Below are positions 18,872 to 26,930 of a stretch of 43,794 nt of DNA, in pieces (position 1 is the stretch's first letter; each line of letters opens with the position of its first letter). A program made the translations under genes and the position numbers. The notes beneath the pieces were generated by a model. That model ran no database searches and was not told the DNA's origin. It was given only the letters and a program-made list of their open reading frames with translations. The stretch comes from a virus. The stretch lies in the IMG/VR virus record IMGVR_UViG_3300027899_000025, positions 1-43,794 of that record, one strand, 5' to 3'.

Positions 18872-19507
18872 TCAACTTGTCCGAGAGGATAGGGTTGGAT
18901 TAATAATCCACAACAATGTTTTCTTATTTTGCTGCTTCAATATTTTATCTAGTGTTGTCATGGCATTATTTGAAACGGCGGGACAGCCCCAACCTTCAGC
19001 TACACCATTAGGATACACTTCATAGTTACGGATATCTTCCCAGCCATGCAAAACAATAGTTCTTTTTTCAGCATTGCTGTTTGTTTTTTCTAAACCTTGC
19101 AGTGTATACTTTATATGTATTCCCCAATTACTATAACCGCGTTCATTTATATAGTACTTGCCTATAGAAGAACAATGACTATCAAATGCGTTACTGATTG
19201 TAGGGTTAGTTTTTGATTCATCAAATCCCCATATATTTTTTCCACAACCGTGGCTAACTGTAAAGCTGTGAGTTACTTCATTTTTATTAAAGTCCCAAAC
19301 ATATAATCTATTAAGACCCGAGTGTACACTTAGGTCTATTAAGATATAAAAGTCAGTGTTGACTTTATGTTTAGTGCAATAATCCTTTGCTTCTTTTGAA
19401 TAAGCTCTAGTGTTGTCATTATGTTTACTAACTTCTGGTTTTACAGGAGCATTGCAATTTACCATAAACATACTTAACACTATGCTCAGATAAATCTTTC
19501 TTAGCAT
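18872..19507 (-). CDS. Murein L,D-transpeptidase-fold lipoprotein (YkuD_2 type), lysis candidate
   Basis: A 211-residue protein. The first 17 residues (MLRKIYLSIVLSMFMVN) are a hydrophobic signal followed by Cys18, so it is probably a lipoprotein, though Asn at -1 of the lipobox is unusual. The catalytic region matches the murein L,D-transpeptidase catalytic domain family (PF13645): SHGCGK near 85-90, SSIGKYY near 113-119, IVLHGW (His154) and GWGCPAV (Cys175, the expected nucleophile). Family members form or cut links at meso-diaminopimelate in peptidoglycan. It is the last gene of the minus-strand operon, directly before the shared terminator, and no classical endolysin is visible. Inference: it acts at the envelope in lysis or late wall remodelling. 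A host-wall modification role is an alternative. Confidence 0.8.
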   Translation of the reverse strand: MLRKIYLSIVLSMFMVNCNAPVKPEVSKHNDNTRAYSKEAKDYCTKHKVNTDFYILIDLSVHSGLNRLYVWDFNKNEVTHSFTVSHGCGKNIWGFDESKTNPTISNAFDSHCSSIGKYYINERGYSNWGIHIKYTLQGLEKTNSNAEKRTIVLHGWEDIRNYEVYPNGVAEGWGCPAVSNNAMTTLDKILKQQNKKTLLWIINPTLSSRTS

Positions 19508-19509
19508 AA

Positions 19510-19902
19510 TTAACTTTTGTTTTTAGATAATATTTTATTAATATCAGGTTGTGAATAACTAGGGCCTTTCTGAATCTTACCATCTTCTCTGAAGATAGGC
19601 TTACCATCAGCTCCTAACTTACTCATATTACTGCGTTGAATTTCATTGAAGACTTCTTCAATCTTGTGTTGTAAACCGTGCTTCAGTATAGTTCCACAAA
19701 GAATATACAATTGGTCACCAAGAGCATCAGCTACTTCTATTAAGTCCCCGTTCCAACAAGCTTCCTTGTATTCATCATTTTCTTCTGCCATTAATTTATA
19801 CCGGAGCAAGAAATCATTCTCTGGTAATAATCCTGGCTCTGTTCCGTTTTCTTGTAAGAATACATTGTGGAATTCTTCTACTGCTTTTAATTGTTCTTTC
19901 AT
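19510..19902 (-). CDS. MazG-like nucleoside triphosphate pyrophosphohydrolase
   Basis: A 130-residue all-alpha protein. The MazG-type metal-binding signature is visible as AEENDEYKEA (E40, E41, E44) followed by EVADALGD (E56, D59), the EExxE...ExxD pattern of the all-alpha NTP pyrophosphatase superfamily. Enzymes of this fold hydrolyse (d)NTPs or related nucleotides to monophosphates and pyrophosphate. In phages they are thought to adjust nucleotide pools or alarmone signalling. The ATG overlaps the upstream zinc-ribbon gene's stop (ATGA), indicating coupled translation. The C-terminal 40 residues are polar and specific to this protein. Substrate cannot be told from sequence. Confidence 0.8.
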   Translation of the reverse strand: MKEQLKAVEEFHNVFLQENGTEPGLLPENDFLLRYKLMAEENDEYKEACWNGDLIEVADALGDQLYILCGTILKHGLQHKIEEVFNEIQRSNMSKLGADGKPIFREDGKIQKGPSYSQPDINKILSKNKS

Positions 19903-20141
19903 GATTCCTTTTTCTTTTTAACTGCGTTAATCATACCTTCAATTTCAAATAACAACTCAGGAGTTAATCCTGCTTTTTCTTCATTGGTTAATTGAGCCAA
20001 CTTGAGGTTATCATCATACTTACATAATGATAAACAATTTGCACATAACATCAAGTTCCCTGGAGAAGGTATATCTCCAGGGTCTTTCATTGATGTATAA
20101 TTTGCTATTACTGTATTACAGTGTGGGCATTTTATTTCCAT
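19899..20141 (-). CDS. Small zinc-ribbon protein
   Basis: An 80-residue protein with two cysteine pairs, CPHC at residues 4-7 and CANC near 33-36, the arrangement of a treble-clef or zinc-ribbon. The remaining residues form a probable C-terminal helix ending in a Lys-rich tail. The start overlaps the stop of the upstream gene (TAATG) and its stop overlaps the MazG-like start, so all three are translationally linked. Zinc ribbons of this size usually bind nucleic acid or protein, but no specific family is recognised. Confidence 0.75.
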   Translation of the reverse strand: MEIKCPHCNTVIANYTSMKDPGDIPSPGNLMLCANCLSLCKYDDNLKLAQLTNEEKAGLTPELLFEIEGMINAVKKKKES

Positions 20142-21232
20142 TATAATTGTAAATTAATATCAGTAATAATTGATGAGTCAGCACATCTAGTGCACAATTG
20201 TCCGTCATTCCATACAGCTTCTGCTCCCTGTATCTCGTTACAAGATACACAAGGCCAACCGTCATCTTCTGAATCATCTTCTGAATCATCTTCTCCTACC
20301 ATAGTTGAAAACAACTCAACAGATTTTTCAGGTACAACTTCTTCTTCTAAAGTAACTGGTTCTTCATCCCACGGCGCTGTTTCTACAACCTCTTCTACAA
20401 CCTCTTCTTCTACAACTTGCTCAGCTTCAACCTCTGCTATTACATCTAGTATAGTGATTTGATTACTTATTACTTCCGGTTCACTTTCATTTAAAACGTC
20501 ATCCTGTTTTGTTCCAACAAGCATGAACTCTTGTTCTATGAAGTTATGACTTATAATCTGCTGTTCCATCCAACTTCTAGGGTGAGCTTTCTGTAATGCT
20601 ACGATTATAGCATGATACATATACCATAAGGTATTTGATTCACCATTGATAGCATAGCTTGATTTATTAAACTGCTGCTGTATAATTGACATCTGCTCAG
20701 TAGTAAATAAATTATTTTCAAAAAACATTCTACCAACTAGTTCAGCACGTATCTTAGAGGTTGTTACTAAGTTTAACATCTTGTCTTTCTGAATAAGCAA
20801 ATCTTTAAAATACTCTTCAGCATTTATCAACTGATTATCAATTGTACTAAGCACATCACTGTCAGCATCACCAGTATGCTTGCGGGCATAAGTACCCATG
20901 TTACCACTAACAATAGATGCTAGTGACTCATGTACATAACCACCTATGCAACATTTGAATCTCATGCTTTTATCATAAGAATTACTCCATGTAAATAACA
21001 TGCCGATATCCGGGTCATCACTATACTTCAAGTGATAAATACCTTGTGCAATCTTTGCATCTTGATTACACTTATAGAACTCGCGTTCTATTTCAAATCC
21101 CATCTTCTCAAGGGTTTGCTCTGTTCTTTCTATTACATCTTTGTGAGGAACTACAGTATATGTATCTGTAGCCTCAGGCAAAGGAGCATTAACTAAATAC
21201 TCCTTTGTTGTCATGGTTGGTCTTTTACTCAT
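20141..21232 (-). CDS. DUF932-like phage protein with acidic tail and C-terminal zinc ribbon
   Basis: A 363-residue protein. Residues about 20-245 resemble the phage/plasmid DUF932 family: a region with MRFKCCIGGYVHESLAS, a central acidic helical stretch, then NTLWYMYHAI typical of that family's C-terminal half. It is followed by a very acidic, repetitive linker (about 265-330, many E, V and D) and a terminal zinc-ribbon with CVSC and CTRC pairs. The function of DUF932 proteins is unknown; they are common in mobile elements. The acidic tail could mimic DNA or recruit a partner. It lies 3 bp downstream of the PolB gene stop-start junction and so probably belongs to the replication operon. The family call is from overall pattern only. 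Confidence 0.6.
   Translation of the reverse strand: MSKRPTMTTKEYLVNAPLPEATDTYTVVPHKDVIERTEQTLEKMGFEIEREFYKCNQDAKIAQGIYHLKYSDDPDIGMLFTWSNSYDKSMRFKCCIGGYVHESLASIVSGNMGTYARKHTGDADSDVLSTIDNQLINAEEYFKDLLIQKDKMLNLVTTSKIRAELVGRMFFENNLFTTEQMSIIQQQFNKSSYAINGESNTLWYMYHAIIVALQKAHPRSWMEQQIISHNFIEQEFMLVGTKQDDVLNESEPEVISNQITILDVIAEVEAEQVVEEEVVEEVVETAPWDEEPVTLEEEVVPEKSVELFSTMVGEDDSEDDSEDDGWPCVSCNEIQGAEAVWNDGQLCTRCADSSIITDINLQL
20262..20294 (-). repeat. 12-bp tandem repeat encoding acidic EDDS repeats
   Basis: The 12-base unit TCATCTTCTGAA (plus-strand reading) is repeated nearly three times and encodes an EDDS-EDDS-EDD stretch in the acidic linker just before the C-terminal zinc ribbon. It is a simple in-frame expansion. 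Neighbouring bases 20380-20420 show a looser repeat encoding EEVVEEVVE. Confidence 0.7.
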
Positions 21233-21235
21233 ATC

Positions 21236-23131
21236 TTAAAATAAAGTTGTTTGTTTTGGGCATATGTTATCTATCTCCTTGTATATCTTATCCAGATAGT
21301 ACCTCTCATTAATAAAATAATGTGACCACGGTTTTTCTTGAAACTTGCTTAAATCTTCCTGCATCCACTTACCTGACTCAAGTTGTATCTCTCTCTTGTC
21401 AGACTTGTTTACCTTCATAATCTTACAGCCTTTTTCTGATATGTAATATCTAATTGTTTTCTGTAAGACATCTTTAGTCAGTATCCCTTTCTTCATGCAT
21501 AACTGATGGAATTCCCAATTACCTTTGATTTTTACACCAGCGCAATAGTCTAGTATGTTCTTGTTTTCCATCAAGCTTTTCTCAGGGGGAATATCTTTTA
21601 CAAAATAATTGAACAGGGCTTTGGGTATAACTAAAAAGCTTTTGTTCTTGTGAAGAGCTAGGTTCTCAAACTCAAATCTGCCTTTACACTTATACTTACC
21701 TGCAGTGTTTACTGCTATGTAGTTATTAACGTCAGCTAGAATCAATCTGCTATACTCATCATGCTCTAATTGTAAATTAGTTATTTGTTCCCACTCAGCG
21801 CAAATAGCTAAGTATTTGTCTTTGTATTTCTCCGGTATCATCATCTCTATACCATCAGTGTTTTGCATTAACGGTACACAATCTGGTATACCTTCAGCTA
21901 GCATCTCATACAACATCATCAGGGTCAGCTGACCATTGATTGTAATCTGCATACCAAACTGAGGATCATACAAGAAACTGTTTTCATCAATACTTAATCC
22001 AAATGTTGAATTCAGTATAATCTTAAACACATAGTTCTTTGGATCTTTCTTAGGTATCTTCTTTCTCTCTTCAAAGAACCACTCATACAATTCACAAAAC
22101 TCTTTTGCTGGTAGGTGAGCGGGAGCCCATCCATTTCTAATTGCCAGGTTGGGATAAAAACTAGTAACATCCGAGGACATTATAATCATACCATCACCTG
22201 CTTTATAGATCCCACTTTGTCTTGCACCATGAACACCACCTAAACCAAAGTCAGTCTTAACTCCTTTATATTGCATTGAATACTTAAACCCGCCTTTTGT
22301 ATTAGCCGCGTTTATTGTGACCATTTTAAAATTATCAAGTAAATCTTGAAAAACCGGTGTATTAAATTTAAGATAAGGAACAAGAATATCTTTGATGTTA
22401 ATGAGATCTCTCTTGGTTCTGTACTGTTTTAATTCATACTTGCTAATTCCAACTTTCTTGGACAAGAATAACAAGAATAACTCCTTAGAGATCCTTGGTT
22501 CAGATGCACTGTATAAAGATACACCATACTCTGCAGTAAGATTAGCTCTAAGATTAATTTGATCTTTGCTCAGCTCCATGATTCTTTTAGTGGAGCCCAC
22601 ATCATTCTTACAATAATCTACGATCATTGGAATCTCTGAAGTTTTAATAGTAGCTGTATGATGAATTGGCATCTCTTGAATGTTAGTCCAGTCCATTGAA
22701 TACTGTATCCATTTCAGGCTAGAGCTTTTAGCCGCATTATCCCAATGGTTAAGTTTAAAAACATCTACCTGTCTAATAGGTATATCCTTTTCACTAAACT
22801 CTTGGAACGCGCCGTCATTAGACCTGGTAATGCAGTCCTGAGCTTTTACATAAACAAGCATTGCAACTTCTTCTGCAGTCAGTGTAACTAACCCTTTCTT
22901 CTTTTTAAGAATCATATTAGTAATCTGAGCATCAAATGCAAGACCGTTGTATGAGATATGCCATTCATTGTTTTTGATATTGCTTTCTAAGAATTCTATT
23001 AACTCTTTAATATCATTCTGTGATTCATGTACAATGAATACTTTAGTGGTATCTTCTTTGTGATGCTGAAACACTGCTATGAAACAATTGGAAAGAGTTT
23101 CATAATCCATTACCCAGTGACTTTTACTCAT
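21236..23131 (-). CDS. Family B DNA polymerase
   Basis: The replicative polymerase, 631 residues, short for family B and typical of phages. The 3'-5' proofreading domain shows ExoI DYETL (D9, E11), ExoII YNGLAFD (61-67) and ExoIII YCKND (173-177). The polymerase domain has motif A DVTSFYP (321-327), motif B KIILNSTFG (370-378) and motif C QNTDG (423-427), where the usual first Asp of DTD is Asn. Family knowledge: it extends DNA 5'-3' using dNTPs with two metals held by motif A and C aspartates. The gene begins about 40 bp after a strong terminator, so it may have separate control from the upstream genes. The call is secure; I do not see a terminal-protein domain, so protein priming is not supported. 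Confidence 0.95.
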   Translation of the reverse strand: MSKSHWVMDYETLSNCFIAVFQHHKEDTTKVFIVHESQNDIKELIEFLESNIKNNEWHISYNGLAFDAQITNMILKKKKGLVTLTAEEVAMLVYVKAQDCITRSNDGAFQEFSEKDIPIRQVDVFKLNHWDNAAKSSSLKWIQYSMDWTNIQEMPIHHTATIKTSEIPMIVDYCKNDVGSTKRIMELSKDQINLRANLTAEYGVSLYSASEPRISKELFLLFLSKKVGISKYELKQYRTKRDLINIKDILVPYLKFNTPVFQDLLDNFKMVTINAANTKGGFKYSMQYKGVKTDFGLGGVHGARQSGIYKAGDGMIIMSSDVTSFYPNLAIRNGWAPAHLPAKEFCELYEWFFEERKKIPKKDPKNYVFKIILNSTFGLSIDENSFLYDPQFGMQITINGQLTLMMLYEMLAEGIPDCVPLMQNTDGIEMMIPEKYKDKYLAICAEWEQITNLQLEHDEYSRLILADVNNYIAVNTAGKYKCKGRFEFENLALHKNKSFLVIPKALFNYFVKDIPPEKSLMENKNILDYCAGVKIKGNWEFHQLCMKKGILTKDVLQKTIRYYISEKGCKIMKVNKSDKREIQLESGKWMQEDLSKFQEKPWSHYFINERYYLDKIYKEIDNICPKQTTLF

Positions 23132-23171
23132 AATTTTTTATTCAGTTCAGCTGTTTCCCCTTATATGACAC

Positions 23172-23195
23172 AAAAAGGAGAGCTACTGCCCTCCT
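23172..23195 (-). terminator. Intrinsic terminator upstream of the DNA polymerase gene
   Basis: In the minus-strand RNA the sequence reads AGGAGGGC-AGTA-GCTCTCCT followed by UUUUU: an 8-bp stem (one G-U) with a 4-base loop. It closes the operon ending with the gene at 23220-23636 and lies only about 40 bp before the PolB ATG. Flanking CACA/TGTG may extend the stem. Confidence 0.85.
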
Positions 23196-23219
23196 GTTAT
23201 GTGTGGATTATTTGTTTGA

Positions 23220-23636
23220 TTACTTGATTAACTCAATCTTTGGTTTCTCAGGAGTCACTAATAAGGTGTCATCTAAATGACCCATAAAATTAAATGAATC
23301 TGCATTAACCGCAAGACGTTTGATGATATCAATAATCTCTGTTTTTTCTAAAATGTAATGCTCTGTATAAGCTTCTATATGTAAACGTTGTTCCTTGAAT
23401 GTTTTACCATTTTTACGTGGCGACTTAGTCATAACGGGGTCTCCGTTTTCATCAAGTCTTGGTACCATGTGAATTGTTTCTTTTGTCTCTTTGGACATCA
23501 TGATTAATATTTTACCCTCAGGTTCATATATACCTTCTGTAAAAGGACAATCATTATTAATTGGCATAAGCTTAAAAGCTTTTCTTCCTTGCCATGCGGA
23601 TGTTACTAATAACATTGTTGGTTGTGTTACTGACAT
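23220..23636 (-). CDS. Conserved-type phage hypothetical protein
   Basis: A 138-residue protein with no motif I recognise. The N-terminal half alternates hydrophobic and polar residues (MLLVTSAWQGRKAFKLMPI), suggesting beta strands, and the middle has a short basic segment (KSPRKNGKTFKEQR). It is the last gene before the terminator at 23172 and follows the gene ending at 23667 by 30 bp. A position between nuclease and polymerase genes suggests a replication-linked accessory role, but that is only context. Confidence 0.6.
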   Translation of the reverse strand: MSVTQPTMLLVTSAWQGRKAFKLMPINNDCPFTEGIYEPEGKILIMMSKETKETIHMVPRLDENGDPVMTKSPRKNGKTFKEQRLHIEAYTEHYILEKTEIIDIIKRLAVNADSFNFMGHLDDTLLVTPEKPKIELIK

Positions 23637-23666
23637 GTTTTTTATTTTAAAATTAAGGTTACTAAG

Positions 23667-24233
23667 TTAATGTTTTTCTTTTACAATGTCTAACTTCATT
23701 ATAGAAATATTAAGAGTTTCATGTTCCATATCTGGTAATGAACATAATTCTCCAACTTCTTTAAGAACAGACTCATTTACACCCATCATCTCAGCATATA
23801 TTTTAAAATATCTGTCTGGAAATAAGAAGGAATCAATGTAAGGCAGATTAGCATTATTTAAACCGATGTAGTGTCTAATCTTTCTCTTAAAATCAGGAGT
23901 AAGTTTAGAGTATTTACCGGTTATAACGTTATCCCAGTCAGCCTTTATTGAACTGAAGTCAAAGACATACACGCCTCTACTGTTACCAACTTCTTTAAAG
24001 TCATGAAACAGTTTGTTGCCTATAAGCTTTTGCTTCTCAAATTGTTTGAAATCATCATCATTGCGCAAATAATACAAGCAGCTAAGTTTAGCATCTTCAG
24101 CTTTGTAATTATTATCCCAGGCAATATATGTTTCAATTGGGGTTACGCTTACCCCGCGTTTTATGTCCAAAGACGGGTATAAAAATACCCGGCTTTTCTG
24201 AACATAATCTTTGTACAGAGATTTTATTTGCAT
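23667..24233 (-). CDS. Hypothetical protein in replication cluster
   Basis: A 188-residue protein with mixed alpha/beta character. Visible segments include YIAWDNNY, LSCLYYLRNDDDF and GVYVFDFSS, then a helical C-terminal half with PYIDSFLFPDRYFKIYA. No catalytic signature can be named. It lies 12 bp downstream of the RecE-like nuclease gene and is in the same operon. It could be an accessory to that nuclease or a structural phage-specific factor; no stronger claim is possible. Confidence 0.6.
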   Translation of the reverse strand: MQIKSLYKDYVQKSRVFLYPSLDIKRGVSVTPIETYIAWDNNYKAEDAKLSCLYYLRNDDDFKQFEKQKLIGNKLFHDFKEVGNSRGVYVFDFSSIKADWDNVITGKYSKLTPDFKRKIRHYIGLNNANLPYIDSFLFPDRYFKIYAEMMGVNESVLKEVGELCSLPDMEHETLNISIMKLDIVKEKH

Positions 24234-24245
24234 ACATCTATTTTT

Positions 24246-25268
24246 TTATAAAATTACTTTTGTCTTAGCAAACTTGTATGGCAAATTATAATTCTTCTCA
24301 TTATAATGCCATGCTGCCTCTTCTAGTTTTTCTTCAAGTTTAATTTGCCATTCAGCCAAAGTATCTTTACTTACCTCAAACACATACACCTGTTGATATC
24401 TATCAATCACTACAAAATTAAATACGATTTTATAACCTTCAATGATTGACTCAACATACTCATAGGCAACTAACCTTTCATAAACAGCAGCCTGAGCCCA
24501 ATAGTTATAAAAGTCTATGGTTTCAGGAAAATCTACAATGGTCTTACCTGTAGTCTTTAAGTCATTGACGTAGATAATTTTAGCATCATGGTCAATTTTT
24601 ACATTATCCACAACACCTTTTAATCCAAAGGGTTTATCTGTATGATCAACAGCCATGAAGATCTCATTATAAACATCTATGTTATCCATCTCAGATCTCA
24701 TTAACCCAAGTAACTCACGTACTTCAGCATGATTGCGTAAAACTTCTACAGCTTCTGTACAACGCTGCATGGTAACAGAGTCTAGTAGATCTTTGTTACC
24801 TTTAATCTTCAGAAATTCAAAGTATGACTTTGCATCTTCAGTCAATATCTTTTCCAATCTTTTCTCATCTCCCGTTTTAAATGGAGCTTTCTTGTCATCT
24901 GCTAGAGCTTGATGTAACTTGACATCTTTTAAGTACTCAAGTATTTCTACTGTGTAATTTTCAAGAAGACCTTGTTCTTCATTTGCTTTTGCATAGATGG
25001 CATCTACTAATCGGCGAGTATTTTCTGTAGGTAATACACTAGGCATTAACATAAACTGGCGGTCAAAAGACCCATCATCAAGTAATAAACAGTGTATTAC
25101 TTTTCCATCTATAAGATAGCTGTCTAACTTTTCCTCTTGCTCCTGTAACACATAGTGCTTATAATACAAGGAAGGAGAGTAAAGCATTTTGTTTAGTCCT
25201 GAATAACTCAGGAGCAAAGGCCGAGCATAAAACTCAGCCTCTAGTTCTTGTTTTGTTTTTTTGGTCAT
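24246..25268 (-). CDS. RecE-like PD-(D/E)XK exonuclease
   Basis: A 340-residue nuclease of the exodeoxyribonuclease VIII (RecE C-terminal) type. Family signatures: LSYSGLNKMLYSPSLYYKHY at 20-39 (substrate-entry helix), LIDGKVIHCLLLDD at 52-65 (motif I helix), GVVDNVKID with D221, DLKT at 236-239 (the D-x-K core), and QAAVY at 259-263 (the QxxxY motif). RecE enzymes resect double-stranded ends to give single strands for an annealase. A RecT-like gene lies at 32300-32923, so the pair probably forms a RecET-type recombination system, although the two genes are about 7 kb apart in the same orientation. It overlaps the upstream gene by 4 bp. Confidence 0.85.
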   Translation of the reverse strand: MTKKTKQELEAEFYARPLLLSYSGLNKMLYSPSLYYKHYVLQEQEEKLDSYLIDGKVIHCLLLDDGSFDRQFMLMPSVLPTENTRRLVDAIYAKANEEQGLLENYTVEILEYLKDVKLHQALADDKKAPFKTGDEKRLEKILTEDAKSYFEFLKIKGNKDLLDSVTMQRCTEAVEVLRNHAEVRELLGLMRSEMDNIDVYNEIFMAVDHTDKPFGLKGVVDNVKIDHDAKIIYVNDLKTTGKTIVDFPETIDFYNYWAQAAVYERLVAYEYVESIIEGYKIVFNFVVIDRYQQVYVFEVSKDTLAEWQIKLEEKLEEAAWHYNEKNYNLPYKFAKTKVIL

Positions 25269-26443
25269 ACTTCATCATTTATTAAGGCATTCATATTTAA
25301 ACCTTTCAGTTGCAACTCTTCTTCTGGTTCATCATATAGCTCAGTGTTAAAGTTTACATCTAAGATATTGTTAGCTAAGCCTTCCACAATCTTTTCAGAC
25401 CAAATTAATTTATCAACTGTGTAATAATCACATGATATACGTGACTCAGCCACTTCTGTTAATAAAGGTGTAAGCACATCTAAATTAGTTTGATTTAATA
25501 ACTTGCGTTTAATCAAAGAGTTTATGATCTCTTCATAATCATAAGTATATCTAAGATTACTTATATCAAAGAATTTCATAAAAGATTTAAAATTTATGTG
25601 ATTCCTATTAGAAGACTCATACATTTTATTATGGTATTTATTTACCAATAGCAGTAAGTAAACAGCGCTTCTTTCAAAATCACAATTGGCTATAGCTTCT
25701 ATGGCTAAGTTATGATTAGACTTATCACTGCTCTCAAACAAGCGCTTGATACTTTCATACTGTGTACCATCCATTATCCCTCCGGTGTTTAACTTTTTTA
25801 ATAAAGTTGTTTCACCATATATAGCAGAATCATTAATTATTTCTACAAGCTTTTTATAAGATTCTTCATCTTTAATGCAAACTCCAGATATATCACTGTA
25901 ATAATCATCAAGTTTTTCATCCAAGTCTTTTTCTATAAAAGCTTTAGCAACCATGCTCTTATATCCATTATCTTTAAAACAACGATTCATATGATAATCA
26001 TAGTGCACAAGTTCTGATGTTTGTTGTTTTAGTGAGTTAATTGCTTCAACAATAAAAGTATTATTTGTATTACCATATTTTTCTAGATATTCTAGTAACT
26101 CTGTACGGACATAGTAAGAATTATAAAAGTGAGTTAAAAGCTGTTTGCCATAATCTTCACCTACAATTTTTATATTAGCTTTATCCGGATACTTTACTAA
26201 AGACACTTTATATTTTTCACAAAATGTTTTTACTTTAAACCTTGGTATACTTGAGCCAGGATAAATATAAATCTTATCACCTTTTACTGGTATATAATCT
26301 TTATCCTTCAGTACTGAATTTATTAAATTAGATGGTCTTATAGAGTCATCTTCAATAACATAAACTAATTTGCTTGTAAAAGCTGTCTGAGTATTGTTTG
26401 AAGTTAACGAGGTTCTTGTTTTTATCTTGTTAATCATTGTCAT
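25265..26443 (-). CDS. Protein A of a three-member shared-domain family next to MoxR/VWA
   Basis: A 392-residue protein. Residues 55-95 form an apparently distinct module (DKIYIYPGSSIPRFKVK then PDKANIKIVG) that looks alpha/beta. Residues 229-270 carry a segment (YESIKRLFESSDKSNHNLAI, then SAVYLLLLVNKY) that resembles segments in the proteins at 26430-26930 and 29487-29987. A second likeness to the 26430 protein lies farther on (SLIKRKLLNQTNLDVLTPLL against HLNKKGWLTPEIFQKLMTKL). The DxxNxxLA pattern is reminiscent of HEAT/ARM-like helical repeats. Function unknown. Overlap with the preceding gene by 14 bp suggests coupling to the AAA+ cluster. The start could also be the Met at codon 3. Confidence 0.7.
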   Translation of the reverse strand: MTMINKIKTRTSLTSNNTQTAFTSKLVYVIEDDSIRPSNLINSVLKDKDYIPVKGDKIYIYPGSSIPRFKVKTFCEKYKVSLVKYPDKANIKIVGEDYGKQLLTHFYNSYYVRTELLEYLEKYGNTNNTFIVEAINSLKQQTSELVHYDYHMNRCFKDNGYKSMVAKAFIEKDLDEKLDDYYSDISGVCIKDEESYKKLVEIINDSAIYGETTLLKKLNTGGIMDGTQYESIKRLFESSDKSNHNLAIEAIANCDFERSAVYLLLLVNKYHNKMYESSNRNHINFKSFMKFFDISNLRYTYDYEEIINSLIKRKLLNQTNLDVLTPLLTEVAESRISCDYYTVDKLIWSEKIVEGLANNILDVNFNTELYDEPEEELQLKGLNMNALINDEV

Positions 26444-26930
26444 AAGCTACAGGTTTTAGTTTGTCTTCCGGATTAAGGTGTTTGAATTCAGGCTTCAGCT
26501 CCATTGTAAAGTTATAGAACTTAGAACAGGTTATACCGTTTAATCTAAACACAATATCTGAATTCAATTTAGTCATCAGTTTTTGGAAAATCTCTGGGGT
26601 TAACCAACCTTTTTTATTAAGATGCTCTATAAAGCTAGACTCTCCCATAGTTGATAAACTAAATAAAGATGTATCATCTCTGAATTGTCTACTTGCCTTT
26701 GTTCTAAGATTAACCATTCTTTGTGTAATCCACCAACCTTTTCTAGCCAATTGCCATAGCCAGTAAATTGAATGTTGTATGTTTACTTGGTTTAAGATAA
26801 GCTGTGCCATCTTGTGATCACCTTCATCGGTGCTTGCTAACATTTGAGAAAGTCTCTCATAAGTCTGTTCATTAAGAACGGTAGTGCCGGCTATTACCGG
26901 CACTGTTTGTGTTCCTATTAATTCATCCAT
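26430..26930 (-). CDS. Protein B of the shared-domain family, directly downstream of the MoxR ATPase
   Basis: A 166-residue protein built mainly from the shared domain. Residues 24-62 read YERLSQMLASTDEGDHKMAQ followed by HSIYWLWQLARK, aligning with Protein A and with the 29487 protein (FERIKMMLESLDESDVSLGL). The second half (FIEHLNKKGWLTPEIF) aligns with Protein A. Its ATG overlaps the stop of the MoxR gene (TAATG), so the amounts of the two products should be linked. Inference: a partner or adaptor of the ATPase. No enzymatic residues are seen. Confidence 0.7.
   Translation of the reverse strand: MDELIGTQTVPVIAGTTVLNEQTYERLSQMLASTDEGDHKMAQLILNQVNIQHSIYWLWQLARKGWWITQRMVNLRTKASRQFRDDTSLFSLSTMGESSFIEHLNKKGWLTPEIFQKLMTKLNSDIVFRLNGITCSKFYNFTMELKPEFKHLNPEDKLKPVAYDND

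Noticed and set aside
20121-20462. Plus-strand Ser/Thr-rich open frame
   Set aside because: It is the reverse reading of the acidic EDDS/EEVV repeat linker of the minus-strand DUF932-like gene.
21236-23131. Protein-primed type polymerase
   Set aside because: No TPR1/TPR2-like insertions or terminal-protein gene could be recognised, and a primase and DnaB-like helicase are present.
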